From a virus, in the IMG/VR virus record IMGVR_UViG_3300035212_000133, positions 1 through 21,179 of that record: 21,179 nt of DNA; one strand, given 5' to 3'. This document shows positions 1-5,643 of the stretch, in pieces (the stretch's first letter is position 1; every line of letters begins with the position of its first letter). A model generated the notes under the pieces. That model had not been told where the DNA came from, made no database searches, and saw only the letters and a program-made list of their open reading frames with translations. A program made the position numbers and the translations under genes.

Positions 1-1
1 C

Positions 2-520
2 ACAATCGACCGTATGAAAGGCGCGGCCAACGCTGGTAAAGGTGTAGCCTTCTTTGCTAATAGCCAAGACCAATTACCAAAAATCGAAAGCATACCAACC
101 AACCAAAACGACAAACTGTTTCAAGAAGCTAGCGCTTTGAATACTGAACAAATTTGTTTTTCCCATACAATCGACCCTATTCTCATGGGTGTTCGTACTA
201 CGGGATCGCTGGGTGGGGGTGCTGACATTAAACAAGCCTACGTAATATTCGAAAAAAACGTGGTTATTCCTTTACGTGAACAAGTTACCGAAATTTTCCA
301 AGAACTATTAAACGTTTGCCGTTTGACTGCTGAATTTAATATACGTAATTTCCAAATAATTAACGAAACTATTGTAGAACGCGACGAAAAAATACTAAAA
401 GTCGTGGATAGTTTAAATAGTTTAGAAGCTAGTGTAGCGCAAAAAGTTCTTGAACAAATGACACCTAACGAACTACGCGCTTTGGCTAGTTTACCACCTT
501 TAGAAATTCCCGCGCAATGA
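2..520 (+). CDS. Phage portal protein, C-terminal part (gene cut by left window edge)
   Basis: The frame is open to the first bases, so only the last 172 residues are present and the true start lies upstream. The stretch with ICFSHTIDPILMGV, then GSLGGGADIKQAY, then a conserved-looking FEKNVVIPLREQVTEIFQ helix resembles the end of the clip/stem and crown region of portal proteins, where a proline-containing loop is followed by a long amphipathic helix. Portals form the dodecameric ring at the capsid vertex through which DNA is packaged and to which the tail attaches. The stop overlaps the next gene as ATGA, suggesting translational coupling to the connector-like gene. An internal methionine at base 14 is not a plausible start because the similarity extends through the edge. 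I am confident of a portal but cannot assign the exact subfamily. Confidence 0.8.
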   Translation, partial: TIDRMKGAANAGKGVAFFANSQDQLPKIESIPTNQNDKLFQEASALNTEQICFSHTIDPILMGVRTTGSLGGGADIKQAYVIFEKNVVIPLREQVTEIFQELLNVCRLTAEFNIRNFQIINETIVERDEKILKVVDSLNSLEASVAQKVLEQMTPNELRALASLPPLEIPAQ

Positions 521-1074
521 TTTACTTTATAACAGAAAACTATCTAAAGACGAACACGCCAATAACGGCGAACGTAGACGTTACAGACGTAACACCGTAC
601 ATAAAAACGCAATCGGACTTAAGGGTACAACCTATTCTTGGGTCCGTGTTTTACAACCACCTACTAGACGCCTACAATAACCAAACGTTAACACCAGACG
701 AAGAAGACCTAGTAACGTTTATACAACCCGTAGTAGCGTGGCGTTCGGCTGAGGATGCAGTTTTCGGACTATCTTACCAACTTAAAAACAAAGGTCTACA
801 AACACAAAGCGGCGACTATTCAAATAGCGTTAGCCGTGCCGAGGTTGCTTTTTCAATGGAACACTACGCACAAAAAGCTAGTTTCTTTGAGATGCGTTTG
901 TCTAAATGGTTGCTAGCTAATAAAAATTTGTTTCCCGAATTTACTAGTTTACAAAACCGGGACACGGATTTACGCCCACAAATTGACGCGTGTAATTGTG
1001 TAGGTACTTGTTACGGACGTTGTGGCCAACGTTACGACGACAACGGTTATAACAATTCTATAATGGTTTTCTAA
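517..1074 (+). CDS. Putative head-tail connector / adaptor protein
   Basis: This 185-residue protein is mostly alpha-helical in appearance and sits directly after the portal gene with an ATGA overlap, the usual place of a head-completion or adaptor (gp6/gp15-like) protein. Its N-terminus (YFITENYLKTNTPITANVD, then a helix predicted around residues 28-55) resembles small uncharacterised proteins next to portals in Bacteroidota phages. Adaptor proteins bind below the portal ring and seal packaged DNA; that role is inferred from position and size, not from a clear motif. The C-terminus is odd: it carries four cysteines at residues 159, 161, 165 and 169 (C-x-C-x3-C-x3-C), followed by a polar Asn/Asp-rich tail. 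The stop and the next start share one base (TAATG). Confidence 0.5.
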   Translation: MIYFITENYLKTNTPITANVDVTDVTPYIKTQSDLRVQPILGSVFYNHLLDAYNNQTLTPDEEDLVTFIQPVVAWRSAEDAVFGLSYQLKNKGLQTQSGDYSNSVSRAEVAFSMEHYAQKASFFEMRLSKWLLANKNLFPEFTSLQNRDTDLRPQIDACNCVGTCYGRCGQRYDDNGYNNSIMVF

Positions 1075-1499
1075 TGACAACTAAAACCCAAATTTTAACC
1101 TTTGCACTTTTTGCCGTATTGGCACCCGTTAAGCCGCTTGTTTTTATTGCTATCCTAGCTATTGTTTTAGATACCGCTTTCGGCATTTGGCGTAGCGTAA
1201 AGAAAAACGGATGGACCTCTATTCGTTCTAGACGTTTGAGCCACACAATTAGTAAAAGCCTTTTGTATTCCGGTGCTATTGTGTTTATATTCTTACTTGA
1301 AAAGTACGTAGTAGCCGACATACTAGGGCAATTTGTTGCGGTGGATCTAGTGTTAACGAAAATGTTTACATTCTTTTGCGTAGTTACCGAAATCAAAAGC
1401 ATAAACGAAAGCTACTTTAGTGTTACCGGTGTTAATGTTTGGGACAAGTTCATAAAATTTGTAAAGCGTAGCAAAGAACAACTAGAGGAACTTAAATAA
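1074..1499 (+). CDS. Holin, phi29/TcdE-like holin family
   Basis: This 141-residue membrane protein has hydrophobic segments at roughly residues 6-34, 62-78 and 84-104, separated by a basic loop (WRSVKKNGWTSIRSRRL). The pattern LDTAFGIWRSV, then SKSLLY and later EIKSINES matches the Bacteriophage_holin_4 family, whose members have a D-x2-x-G motif at the end of the first long hydrophobic stretch and an E-x-x-S-I-x-E motif near the C-terminus. Holins oligomerise in the inner membrane and trigger lysis by opening it for the endolysin. The next gene is an amidase, so the context agrees. The C-terminus is charged (KRSKEQLEELK), as expected for the cytoplasmic end. A probable terminator lies between this gene and the endolysin. 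Confidence 0.8.
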   Translation: MTTKTQILTFALFAVLAPVKPLVFIAILAIVLDTAFGIWRSVKKNGWTSIRSRRLSHTISKSLLYSGAIVFIFLLEKYVVADILGQFVAVDLVLTKMFTFFCVVTEIKSINESYFSVTGVNVWDKFIKFVKRSKEQLEELK

Positions 1500-1511
1500 A
1501 GTCCCGTAAAT

Positions 1512-1540
1512 AGCGCAAAACACTTGACATTTGCGCTTTT
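1512..1540 (+). terminator. Probable intrinsic terminator between holin and endolysin
   Basis: A perfect 8-bp inverted repeat (AGCGCAAA at 1512-1519 and TTTGCGCT at 1530-1537) encloses a 10-base loop and runs into TTTT. The stem is short and the T-run is only four bases, so it may be a weak or partial terminator that lowers endolysin expression, or an RNA-processing hairpin. It occupies most of the 52-base gap before the amidase start. Confidence 0.5.
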
Positions 1541-1551
1541 AAATACAAGTT

Positions 1552-2199
1552 ATGAAGCTAGATATTTCTAAGATTAAACAAGTACGTTTAAAAGAAACGC
1601 AGTTCTTTGCCGAGGAAAGCAACAAAACCCAAATCTACTTGCACCATACAGCGGGCGGTGGTAACGCCGAGGCGGTTAGTAGGTATTGGAACGGAAACAC
1701 GGAGAGAATAGCTACGGCATTTATTATAGGACAAAACGGTTTAATAGTACAATGCTTTTCGTCTAAGCACTGGGCATGGCATTTAGGTGTAGGTCAAAAG
1801 GAATTTAAAGCCCAAGGTGTACCTTATACAAACCTTAACAAAACTTCGGTAGGTATAGAGGTTTGCAACTGGGGTTACTTAAAAGAAAAAGACGGTAAAT
1901 TTTACAACTATGTAGGTGGCCGCGTTATGGATTCTATGGTAACAACTTTAGACACACCATACAAAGGCTACAAACACTGGTTTAAATACACCGACGAACA
2001 AATAGAAAGCACTCGCCAGTTAGTTGTTTACCTTTGCGAAACTTACGACATACCAAAAGAATACCGTTCGGAAATATTCGGACTTGACAAGGAAGCCTTT
2101 AAAAACACGAAAGGAATTTACACCCACAATTCAGTACGTAAAGATAAAAGCGACATTTACCCTTGCCCAAAAATGATTGAAATGCTTAAAAACCTTTAA
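1552..2199 (+). CDS. Endolysin, N-acetylmuramoyl-L-alanine amidase (Amidase_2 fold)
   Basis: The protein has 215 residues and is a single catalytic domain without a visible cell-wall-binding module. LHHTAG at residues 30-35 supplies the first zinc ligand (H31), and the late pair THN (H192) and YPCP (C205) match the His/Cys ligands of the T7 lysozyme-type amidases, where the third ligand is Cys rather than Asp. The middle motif WAWHLGVG and the strand TSVGIEVCNWG are also typical. The family cleaves the amide bond between MurNAc and L-Ala in peptidoglycan. There is no signal peptide, so release depends on the holin just upstream. ATG 1552 is preceded by AAGTT, a context shared with four other starts in this window. 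The next gene begins four bases after the stop. Confidence 0.9.
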   Translation: MKLDISKIKQVRLKETQFFAEESNKTQIYLHHTAGGGNAEAVSRYWNGNTERIATAFIIGQNGLIVQCFSSKHWAWHLGVGQKEFKAQGVPYTNLNKTSVGIEVCNWGYLKEKDGKFYNYVGGRVMDSMVTTLDTPYKGYKHWFKYTDEQIESTRQLVVYLCETYDIPKEYRSEIFGLDKEAFKNTKGIYTHNSVRKDKSDIYPCPKMIEMLKNL

Positions 2200-2202
2200 T
2201 CT

Positions 2203-2634
2203 ATGAGAAGTTCGCTACTTATTTTGTCGCTAATATCTACTATACTTGCGACATCTTGCTCGGTAAATTACCACGTACGTAAAGCAATCAAGAAGGGTTA
2301 CCGTTGTGAGGAGGTAGCAGACACTTTTGTAATAAATTCAATAGATTCAATTCCGTACGTTTTAAGGGACTCAATTATGTGGGAAAGGGTATTAGTCCAA
2401 AAAGATACAATAGTTCGTTACAAGCGTTCCCACGTACCTAAAACACGATTGCAGACACGTATTGAATACAAACTAAAACGCGACACCTTACGAATGATTG
2501 AAAAAGTTGAGGTAGTTAAATGGAAAACAGAACGTAATAAGAAAAAAAAAGCTAACCTTTGGCTTTTTATAATAGGTTTCGGTGCTGGTTTCCTTACAAA
2601 TTGGCTACTTAAGTTTTCTAAATTTTTCTTATGA
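2203..2634 (+). CDS. Putative unimolecular spanin (u-spanin): lipoprotein with C-terminal membrane anchor
   Basis: This 143-residue protein begins with a lipoprotein-type signal (hydrophobic residues 5-15, then ATSC with Cys19 as the lipidation candidate) and ends with a hydrophobic segment at about residues 119-136. That double-anchored layout, N-terminal lipid and C-terminal transmembrane helix, is the hallmark of u-spanins such as T1 gp11, which fuse outer and inner membranes in the last step of lysis of Gram-negative hosts. Its position directly after holin and endolysin supports this. The periplasmic part is rich in beta-like alternating and charged residues, again as in T1 gp11 rather than Rz coiled coils. 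A caution: four lysines lie on the presumed periplasmic side of the C-terminal helix, against the positive-inside rule. Position -3 of the lipobox is Ala rather than Leu. The stop overlaps the next start as ATGA. Confidence 0.6.
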   Translation: MRSSLLILSLISTILATSCSVNYHVRKAIKKGYRCEEVADTFVINSIDSIPYVLRDSIMWERVLVQKDTIVRYKRSHVPKTRLQTRIEYKLKRDTLRMIEKVEVVKWKTERNKKKKANLWLFIIGFGAGFLTNWLLKFSKFFL

Positions 2635-3509
2635 CTGTAAAAAAACACGCAAAGAACATACACGAATTAAACCTAATCGGTAAAAAGGTAAAGATAGCCA
2701 TGCTATCGGATATTCATTGGGACAACCCTAAGTGCGACTGGAACCAACTAAAAAAAGACTTAGATTATTGCAAAGAAAACGACATACCGGTAATGATTAA
2801 CGGGGATATGTTTTGTTTGATGCAAGGTAAAGGCGATCGACGCGGTAATAAGTCCGACATACGACCCGAACACAACAACGCAAAGTATTTAGATAGCATA
2901 GTAGAAACCGCCGTTGAATGGTTTTTACCGTATGCTCATATTTTGACGGTAATAGGTTACGGCAACCACGAAACGGCCATAATCAAATGGCAAGAAACCG
3001 ACATTTTGCAACGCTTTGTGGACCTACTTAATTATAAAGCTGGTTCAAGCGTGTATACTGGTGGGTATGGTGGTTGGTTAGTTGTTCGTCAACATATTAG
3101 CGAGAATATAAACACCTCGTTTAAAATTAAATACTTTCACGGTTCCGGTGGTGGCGGTGTAGTTACAAAAGGCGCCTTGAATTTAACTAGGGCTTTGGAA
3201 ATGTACGAAGACTTCGACGTATTTACAATGGGCCACATACACGAAAACGCCTCACGTAACGACGTACGCGACACTACAAGCTATAATGCCAAACAAGGTT
3301 ACCGCCAAGAACACAAACAAATACACTTAATGTTAACGGGTACCTATAAAGAGGAATACGGCGACGGTTCTAAAGGCTGGCACGTAGAACGAGGCGCACC
3401 AGTTAAGCCAACGGGCGGCCGTATATTGGTCTTTGAAAGTGATCGTATAGAAAAAGACGGACAAAGAAAAGTTTATAAAAACATAGATAGTACAAAATTT
3501 CCACTTTAA
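2631..3509 (+). CDS. Metallophosphoesterase (calcineurin-like fold)
   Basis: The 292-residue protein carries the whole set of metal-binding motifs in order: D27-x-H29 (SDIH), G58-D59 (NGDMF), G111-N112-H113-E114, H170 (FHG) and G201-H202-I203-H204. These coordinate two metal ions in calcineurin-like phosphoesterases, which hydrolyse phosphomono- or phosphodiesters in nucleotides, nucleic acids or proteins. A glycine-rich loop (GSGGGGVVTKG) follows H170. There is no signal peptide, so it should act in the cytoplasm. It is coupled by ATGA to the spanin-like gene and is the last gene before a strong terminator, so it is expressed with the late lysis genes. The substrate cannot be read from the sequence. 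Phage relatives are sometimes annotated as DNA repair exonuclease-like or phosphatase-like; neither can be asserted here. Confidence 0.85.
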   Translation: MTVKKHAKNIHELNLIGKKVKIAMLSDIHWDNPKCDWNQLKKDLDYCKENDIPVMINGDMFCLMQGKGDRRGNKSDIRPEHNNAKYLDSIVETAVEWFLPYAHILTVIGYGNHETAIIKWQETDILQRFVDLLNYKAGSSVYTGGYGGWLVVRQHISENINTSFKIKYFHGSGGGGVVTKGALNLTRALEMYEDFDVFTMGHIHENASRNDVRDTTSYNAKQGYRQEHKQIHLMLTGTYKEEYGDGSKGWHVERGAPVKPTGGRILVFESDRIEKDGQRKVYKNIDSTKFPL

Positions 3510-3542
3510 ATACTTAACTTTACACGTTTCATAGTTGTTAAG

Positions 3543-3567
3543 GCCATCCGTTCGGGTGGCTTTTTTT
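3543..3567 (+). terminator. Strong rho-independent terminator ending the lysis operon
   Basis: A 7-bp stem (GCCATCC at 3543-3549 with GGGTGGC at 3554-3560, one T-G wobble) has a GTTC tetraloop and is followed by seven T residues. It lies 33 bases after the metallophosphoesterase stop and separates the late block from the control region. Confidence 0.88.
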
Positions 3568-3695
3568 GTTTATTACACTATGCAATTAGTTTGGTTTTTT
3601 GTTTAATGGGCTATACATTGCGCTTAATGTTTAAAATATTATAGGTACTCGGTAAAAATCCGACTAAACGTGCAGTATGTTACACAAAATGTCAA

Positions 3696-3800
3696 CTTAT
3701 AAGCTCAAAATACTTGACTATTTGTCCACTTTATAGTTGAAAAAACTGGACATAATGAGCCATAAACCAACTTTAAAGTATTGATTTGGCTACTTATAAG
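3696..3800. repeat. Two copies of the palindrome CTTATAAG
   Basis: The perfect 8-bp palindrome CTTATAAG occurs at 3696-3703 and 3793-3800, each preceded by A. The first copy is also framed by GTCAA (3691-3695) and TTGAC (3714-3718). They may be protein-binding sites, but in AT-rich DNA chance recurrence is possible. Confidence 0.35.
3723..3752. repeat. Interrupted dyad TGTCCA / TGGACA
   Basis: TGTCCA at 3723-3728 and TGGACA at 3747-3752 form a 6-bp inverted repeat; inside it AGTT (3735-3738) and AACT (3744-3747) give a second small dyad. It could be an operator or an RNA hairpin. It is not followed by a T-run, so it is not a terminator. Confidence 0.35.
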
Positions 3801-3805
3801 AGATA

Positions 3806-3836
3806 TTAAGTGTTTTTCACCTACCTTAAGTGTTTT
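3806..3836. repeat. Direct repeat TTAAGTGTTTT, two copies 20 bp apart
   Basis: TTAAGTGTTTT occurs at 3806-3816 and 3826-3836. The start-to-start distance of 20 bp is about two helical turns, so both copies would present the same DNA face to a bound protein. Iteron or operator function is inferred. Confidence 0.45.
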
Positions 3837-3887
3837 GCTTATGTAAACAAAACGCCAAAATCTATACACGACAGACTTGTTATGTAT

Positions 3888-3940
3888 AAAATAAGGGTAA
3901 AACCTTACAAACTTTGCCACAAAATAAGGGTAAAGCCTTA
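3888..3940. repeat. Tandem operator-like repeat containing TAAGG-N6-CCTTA
   Basis: Two 20-bp copies (3888-3907 and 3921-3940) differ at one position (AAAATAAGGGTAAARCCTTA). Each contains an inverted repeat TAAGG/CCTTA with a 6-base spacer. The copies are 33 bp apart, close to three helical turns. Each copy therefore has the form of a dimeric repressor/activator site, and the pair lies about 90-140 bp upstream of the early promoter. Confidence 0.6.
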
Positions 3941-4029
3941 AAACGCTAAAAAAACTTTACGTCTGAAACCCTTGTAAATACTAGATATTTCAATTTATTT
4001 AAAAAAAAACTTTAAACATTTTGAAACTT

Positions 4030-4064
4030 TTTGTTAATATATCCGATAAAGCTATATATATTTG
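4030..4064 (+). promoter_or_regulatory. Early promoter of Bacteroidota type
   Basis: A perfect -7 element TAnnTTTG (TATATTTG at 4057-4064) is preceded 23 bases upstream by TTTG (4030-4033). This fits the published Flavobacterium/Bacteroides consensus TTG-N17-23-TAnnTTTG. The 16 bp at 4055-4070 recur exactly at the promoter before the ERF gene. Transcription would start near 4070, giving a short leader to the ATG at 4087. Confidence 0.75.
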
Positions 4065-4086
4065 CATATACAAAAACACTAACGAC

Positions 4087-4236
4087 ATGAAAACGCAACT
4101 AATTATTGAAACAGAAAACAAGCTTTGGAACGACTACGTAACAAAACGCGACGCGCTAGGGTACGGACATAAAGACACCCGCCTAGCTTTTGCCCTTTAT
4201 AATGAAATGTTAAAACACTTAATCGAAGCAATATGA
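4087..4236 (+). CDS. Small early protein of unknown function
   Basis: This is the first gene after the early promoter and encodes 49 residues: mainly helical, with charged and aromatic residues (NKLWNDYVTKRDALGYG) and no recognisable domain. I chose ATG 4087 rather than a TTG at 4021, because the TTG lies upstream of the promoter -7 box and the predicted transcript would not include it. Its stop overlaps the next start as ATGA. As the first product of the early operon it could act on the host, but nothing in the sequence shows this. Confidence 0.6.
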   Translation: MKTQLIIETENKLWNDYVTKRDALGYGHKDTRLAFALYNEMLKHLIEAI

Positions 4237-4472
4237 AAACAATTAAATTCTTATTCTCAGACCTAAACACAGACGAACGCCAGATTTTAGGTTGTGGCAT
4301 TGTAGCTTTATTTGGCTTTGCGCTACTTATTTGGCTCATGTCAACAAACACCCCGCCACGTTTACACCATGCGACTACGGACCCGCAAACGTTTAAAACA
4401 CGTAGCTACGAATTGAAAGGTATATACAAACAATACGCCCAAGGCGTTTATAATAGAAGCAATGAACAGTAG
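4233..4472 (+). CDS. Small single-pass membrane protein, unknown function
   Basis: This gene encodes 79 residues with one clear transmembrane segment at about residues 20-36 (CGIVALFGFALLIWLM). The N-terminal part has acidic and basic residues (SDLNTDERQ), and the C-terminal part is hydrophilic and Thr/Arg-rich, ending GVYNRSNEQ. I do not recognise a family. It overlaps its upstream neighbour by ATGA and the next gene by 11 bases, so it is clearly part of the early operon. A role at the host envelope, such as superinfection exclusion, is possible for early phage membrane proteins but unsupported here. Confidence 0.6.
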   Translation: MKTIKFLFSDLNTDERQILGCGIVALFGFALLIWLMSTNTPPRLHHATTDPQTFKTRSYELKGIYKQYAQGVYNRSNEQ

Positions 4473-4758
4473 AATATGGATTGACCCGCAAGGCGGCTTT
4501 AATTACGGCGGCGGAATGCACGCCTTAATCTTTAGCGCATATAGCGACGAACTACTAGCCGAAGTTTATGTAGAATTAAGCTATAATAGAGTTCAAGACA
4601 CCGAAGAATTAACATATCAAATAACAAAAATTTATGAAAACACCAAAGAAACTGAAAGCCAGCTATACGAAGAACTTAACCAATACGGTAACGACTTGTT
4701 ACAGTCCGAAATATGCGAATGGTACGAGGACCACGGCCGCGCTGAATGGGGCATTTAA
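4462..4758 (+). CDS. Hypothetical acidic early protein
   Basis: The 98-residue product is acidic, especially in its second half, which contains YEELNQYGNDLLQSEICEWY. The N-terminal part (IWIDPQGGFNYGGGMHALIF, residues 5-24) could form beta strands. No domain is recognised. It starts within the end of the preceding gene and is itself overlapped by another frame that leads into the next gene. Its small acidic character resembles many early phage proteins that bind host proteins, but that is only analogy. Confidence 0.55.
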   Translation: MNSRIWIDPQGGFNYGGGMHALIFSAYSDELLAEVYVELSYNRVQDTEELTYQITKIYENTKETESQLYEELNQYGNDLLQSEICEWYEDHGRAEWGI

Positions 4759-4843
4759 CCGCTATCGAATATACCGCTTTTGGGGTAACTTTAACGAAGA
4801 CCTTTATAACCGAATTTGTGAAATTAAAATGCAAGAGATATGA
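4634..4843 (+). CDS. Possible small protein overlapping the preceding gene out of frame
   Basis: A 69-codon frame begins at ATG 4634, inside the previous gene, and ends in an ATGA overlap with the next gene. Only its second half (from about base 4746), with RFWGNFNEDLYNRICEIKMQ, is outside the neighbour and looks protein-like; the first half looks like the shadow of the overlapped gene. The ATGA junction argues for translation here, because nearly all real genes in this operon are joined this way. The true start may be later with an unusual codon, or the segment could be reached by a frameshift from the upstream gene. Start is uncertain. Confidence 0.4.
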   Translation: MKTPKKLKASYTKNLTNTVTTCYSPKYANGTRTTAALNGAFNRYRIYRFWGNFNEDLYNRICEIKMQEI

Positions 4844-5061
4844 CACCAAAAGAGAAAGCAGAAGAGTTAATATTGAAATACTTGAAAATGCAAAGGCATA
4901 AAATGTTTAATGGATGGTGGCATAAAATGATATCGAAGCAATGTGCATTAATTTCAGTTGATGAGTGTATAGAATTGCTATTAAATATAAACCCACACAT
5001 GGCATTCCCTCAACAAGTAAAATATTGGCAAGAAGTAAAACACGAAATTCAAAAGCTATGA
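4840..5061 (+). CDS. Small conserved-type protein of Bacteroidota phages, unknown function
   Basis: This gene encodes 73 residues with the layout MTPKEKAEELILKY, then KQCALISVDECIELL, then YWQEVKHEIQKL. This combination (N-terminal helix, central ALI-x-VDE helix, C-terminal YWQEVK helix) is familiar from short hypothetical proteins scattered through Bacteroidota phages and prophages; I know no function for them. Base usage is more AT-rich and uses different codons from its neighbours (for example AGG, TTG and GAG), hinting at a different origin. It is coupled by ATGA on both sides. Confidence 0.65.
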   Translation: MTPKEKAEELILKYLKMQRHKMFNGWWHKMISKQCALISVDECIELLLNINPHMAFPQQVKYWQEVKHEIQKL

Positions 5062-5204
5062 AATACTTACTAACGTACTACGTCGGAACTAAAGCGGTTC
5101 AAAGCTGGCGTTTTTATTCTAAAACTATGGCCTATGCCATGAAGTCGGAACTAATATATACAAACAACTTTAACTTAGGCAAGTTTAAAATAACGGAAAT
5201 ATGA
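5058..5204 (+). CDS. Small hypothetical protein
   Basis: This gene encodes 48 residues, with an N-terminal beta-like stretch (YLLTYYVGTKAVQSWRFYS) and then FNLGKFKITEI. I chose ATG 5058 because it overlaps the previous stop as ATGA; the longer frame upstream is the shadow of the preceding gene. The compact alternating pattern suggests a small beta-alpha-beta fold. No family is recognised. Confidence 0.55.
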   Translation: MKYLLTYYVGTKAVQSWRFYSKTMAYAMKSELIYTNNFNLGKFKITEI

Positions 5205-5626
5205 AAAATAGAATAGCATTAATACACGAACTTATAGAGGTATACGATTTAACAAGCAAATGTAGGGATCGCGGACTAATATACAAACGCGCATACCTAT
5301 ACAATGAACTACGAACTAGTGGCTTTAGCCTTTTGCAAATAGGCGAGATATTCGGGAAGCATCACTCCACAATTATTCACGGCTTACGAACGCATAAAGA
5401 CCTTACGGGCTACGGCGACGAGGATTATAAACACGAAACATACCAGTTAAAAGAACAACTAGAGGGTAGCGTAATAATTTACCCAAATGAAACCAGACAA
5501 GTGCGCGACTTAAAAACGGACCTATTAGATGCTAGAACAATACGCGACTTTAAACGTATTCGTCGACGTGTTAAATTAGGTGTTTACGAAAAACTTTTAG
5601 CTGAAAGCAACCTTTTGCAAGAATAA
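5201..5626 (+). CDS. DNA-binding protein with DnaA domain IV-like helix-turn-helix
   Basis: Residues 41-63 read GFSLLQIGEIFGKHHSTIIHGL. This closely matches the DnaA domain IV signature, where an 'x-I-G-x-x-F-G-R-x-H-S/T-T-V-x-H' helix pair contacts DnaA boxes. The protein has only 141 residues, with no AAA+ domain, so it is the DNA-binding module alone. The C-terminal half (residues 75-141) is charged and rich in Arg/Leu (DLLDARTIRDFKRIRRRVKL) and may be a second helical domain. Placed immediately before the replication genes, it may recognise the phage origin, recruit or block host DnaA, or act as a repressor. Function is inferred. It is ATGA-coupled to the preceding gene and closes the first early operon. 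Confidence 0.65.
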   Translation: MKNRIALIHELIEVYDLTSKCRDRGLIYKRAYLYNELRTSGFSLLQIGEIFGKHHSTIIHGLRTHKDLTGYGDEDYKHETYQLKEQLEGSVIIYPNETRQVRDLKTDLLDARTIRDFKRIRRRVKLGVYEKLLAESNLLQE

Positions 5627-5630
5627 ACGT

Positions 5631-5638
5631 TATATTTG
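5631..5638 (+). promoter_or_regulatory. -7 element of a promoter for the structured RNA
   Basis: TATATTTG fits TAnnTTTG exactly and lies five bases after the stop of the DnaA-like gene. Transcription would begin around 5641-5646, just where the first hairpin of the structured RNA starts. A TTTG at 5614-5617 is only 13 bases upstream, shorter than usual, so the -33 part is weak. Confidence 0.55.
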
Positions 5639-5643
5639 TAGAC

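Larger units (their letters stand above)
3568..4029 (+). other. Gene-free, repeat-dense AT-rich control region; possible origin
   Basis: Over 450 bases contain no convincing gene on either strand. The segment is AT-rich and holds several short repeats and dyads: two copies of CTTATAAG, a TGTCCA/TGGACA dyad, two direct copies of TTAAGTGTTTT and two 20-bp copies of a TAAGG-N6-CCTTA element. It ends in A-runs and T-runs just before an early-type promoter. It sits between a terminator and the first early gene, so a role in early transcription control and possibly in replication initiation is inferred. No canonical DnaA box was noticed. Confidence 0.6.

Noticed and set aside
3705-3920. A 71-codon reading frame on the minus strand in the control region
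   Set aside because: It has no ATG start (GTG only), no promoter box on that strand, and its sequence overlaps several repeats; the translation has no protein-like pattern.
4021-4086. Upstream extension of the first early gene from TTG 4021
   Set aside because: The extension would run across the promoter -7 box at 4057-4064; the transcript would not include it, so ATG 4087 is the start.
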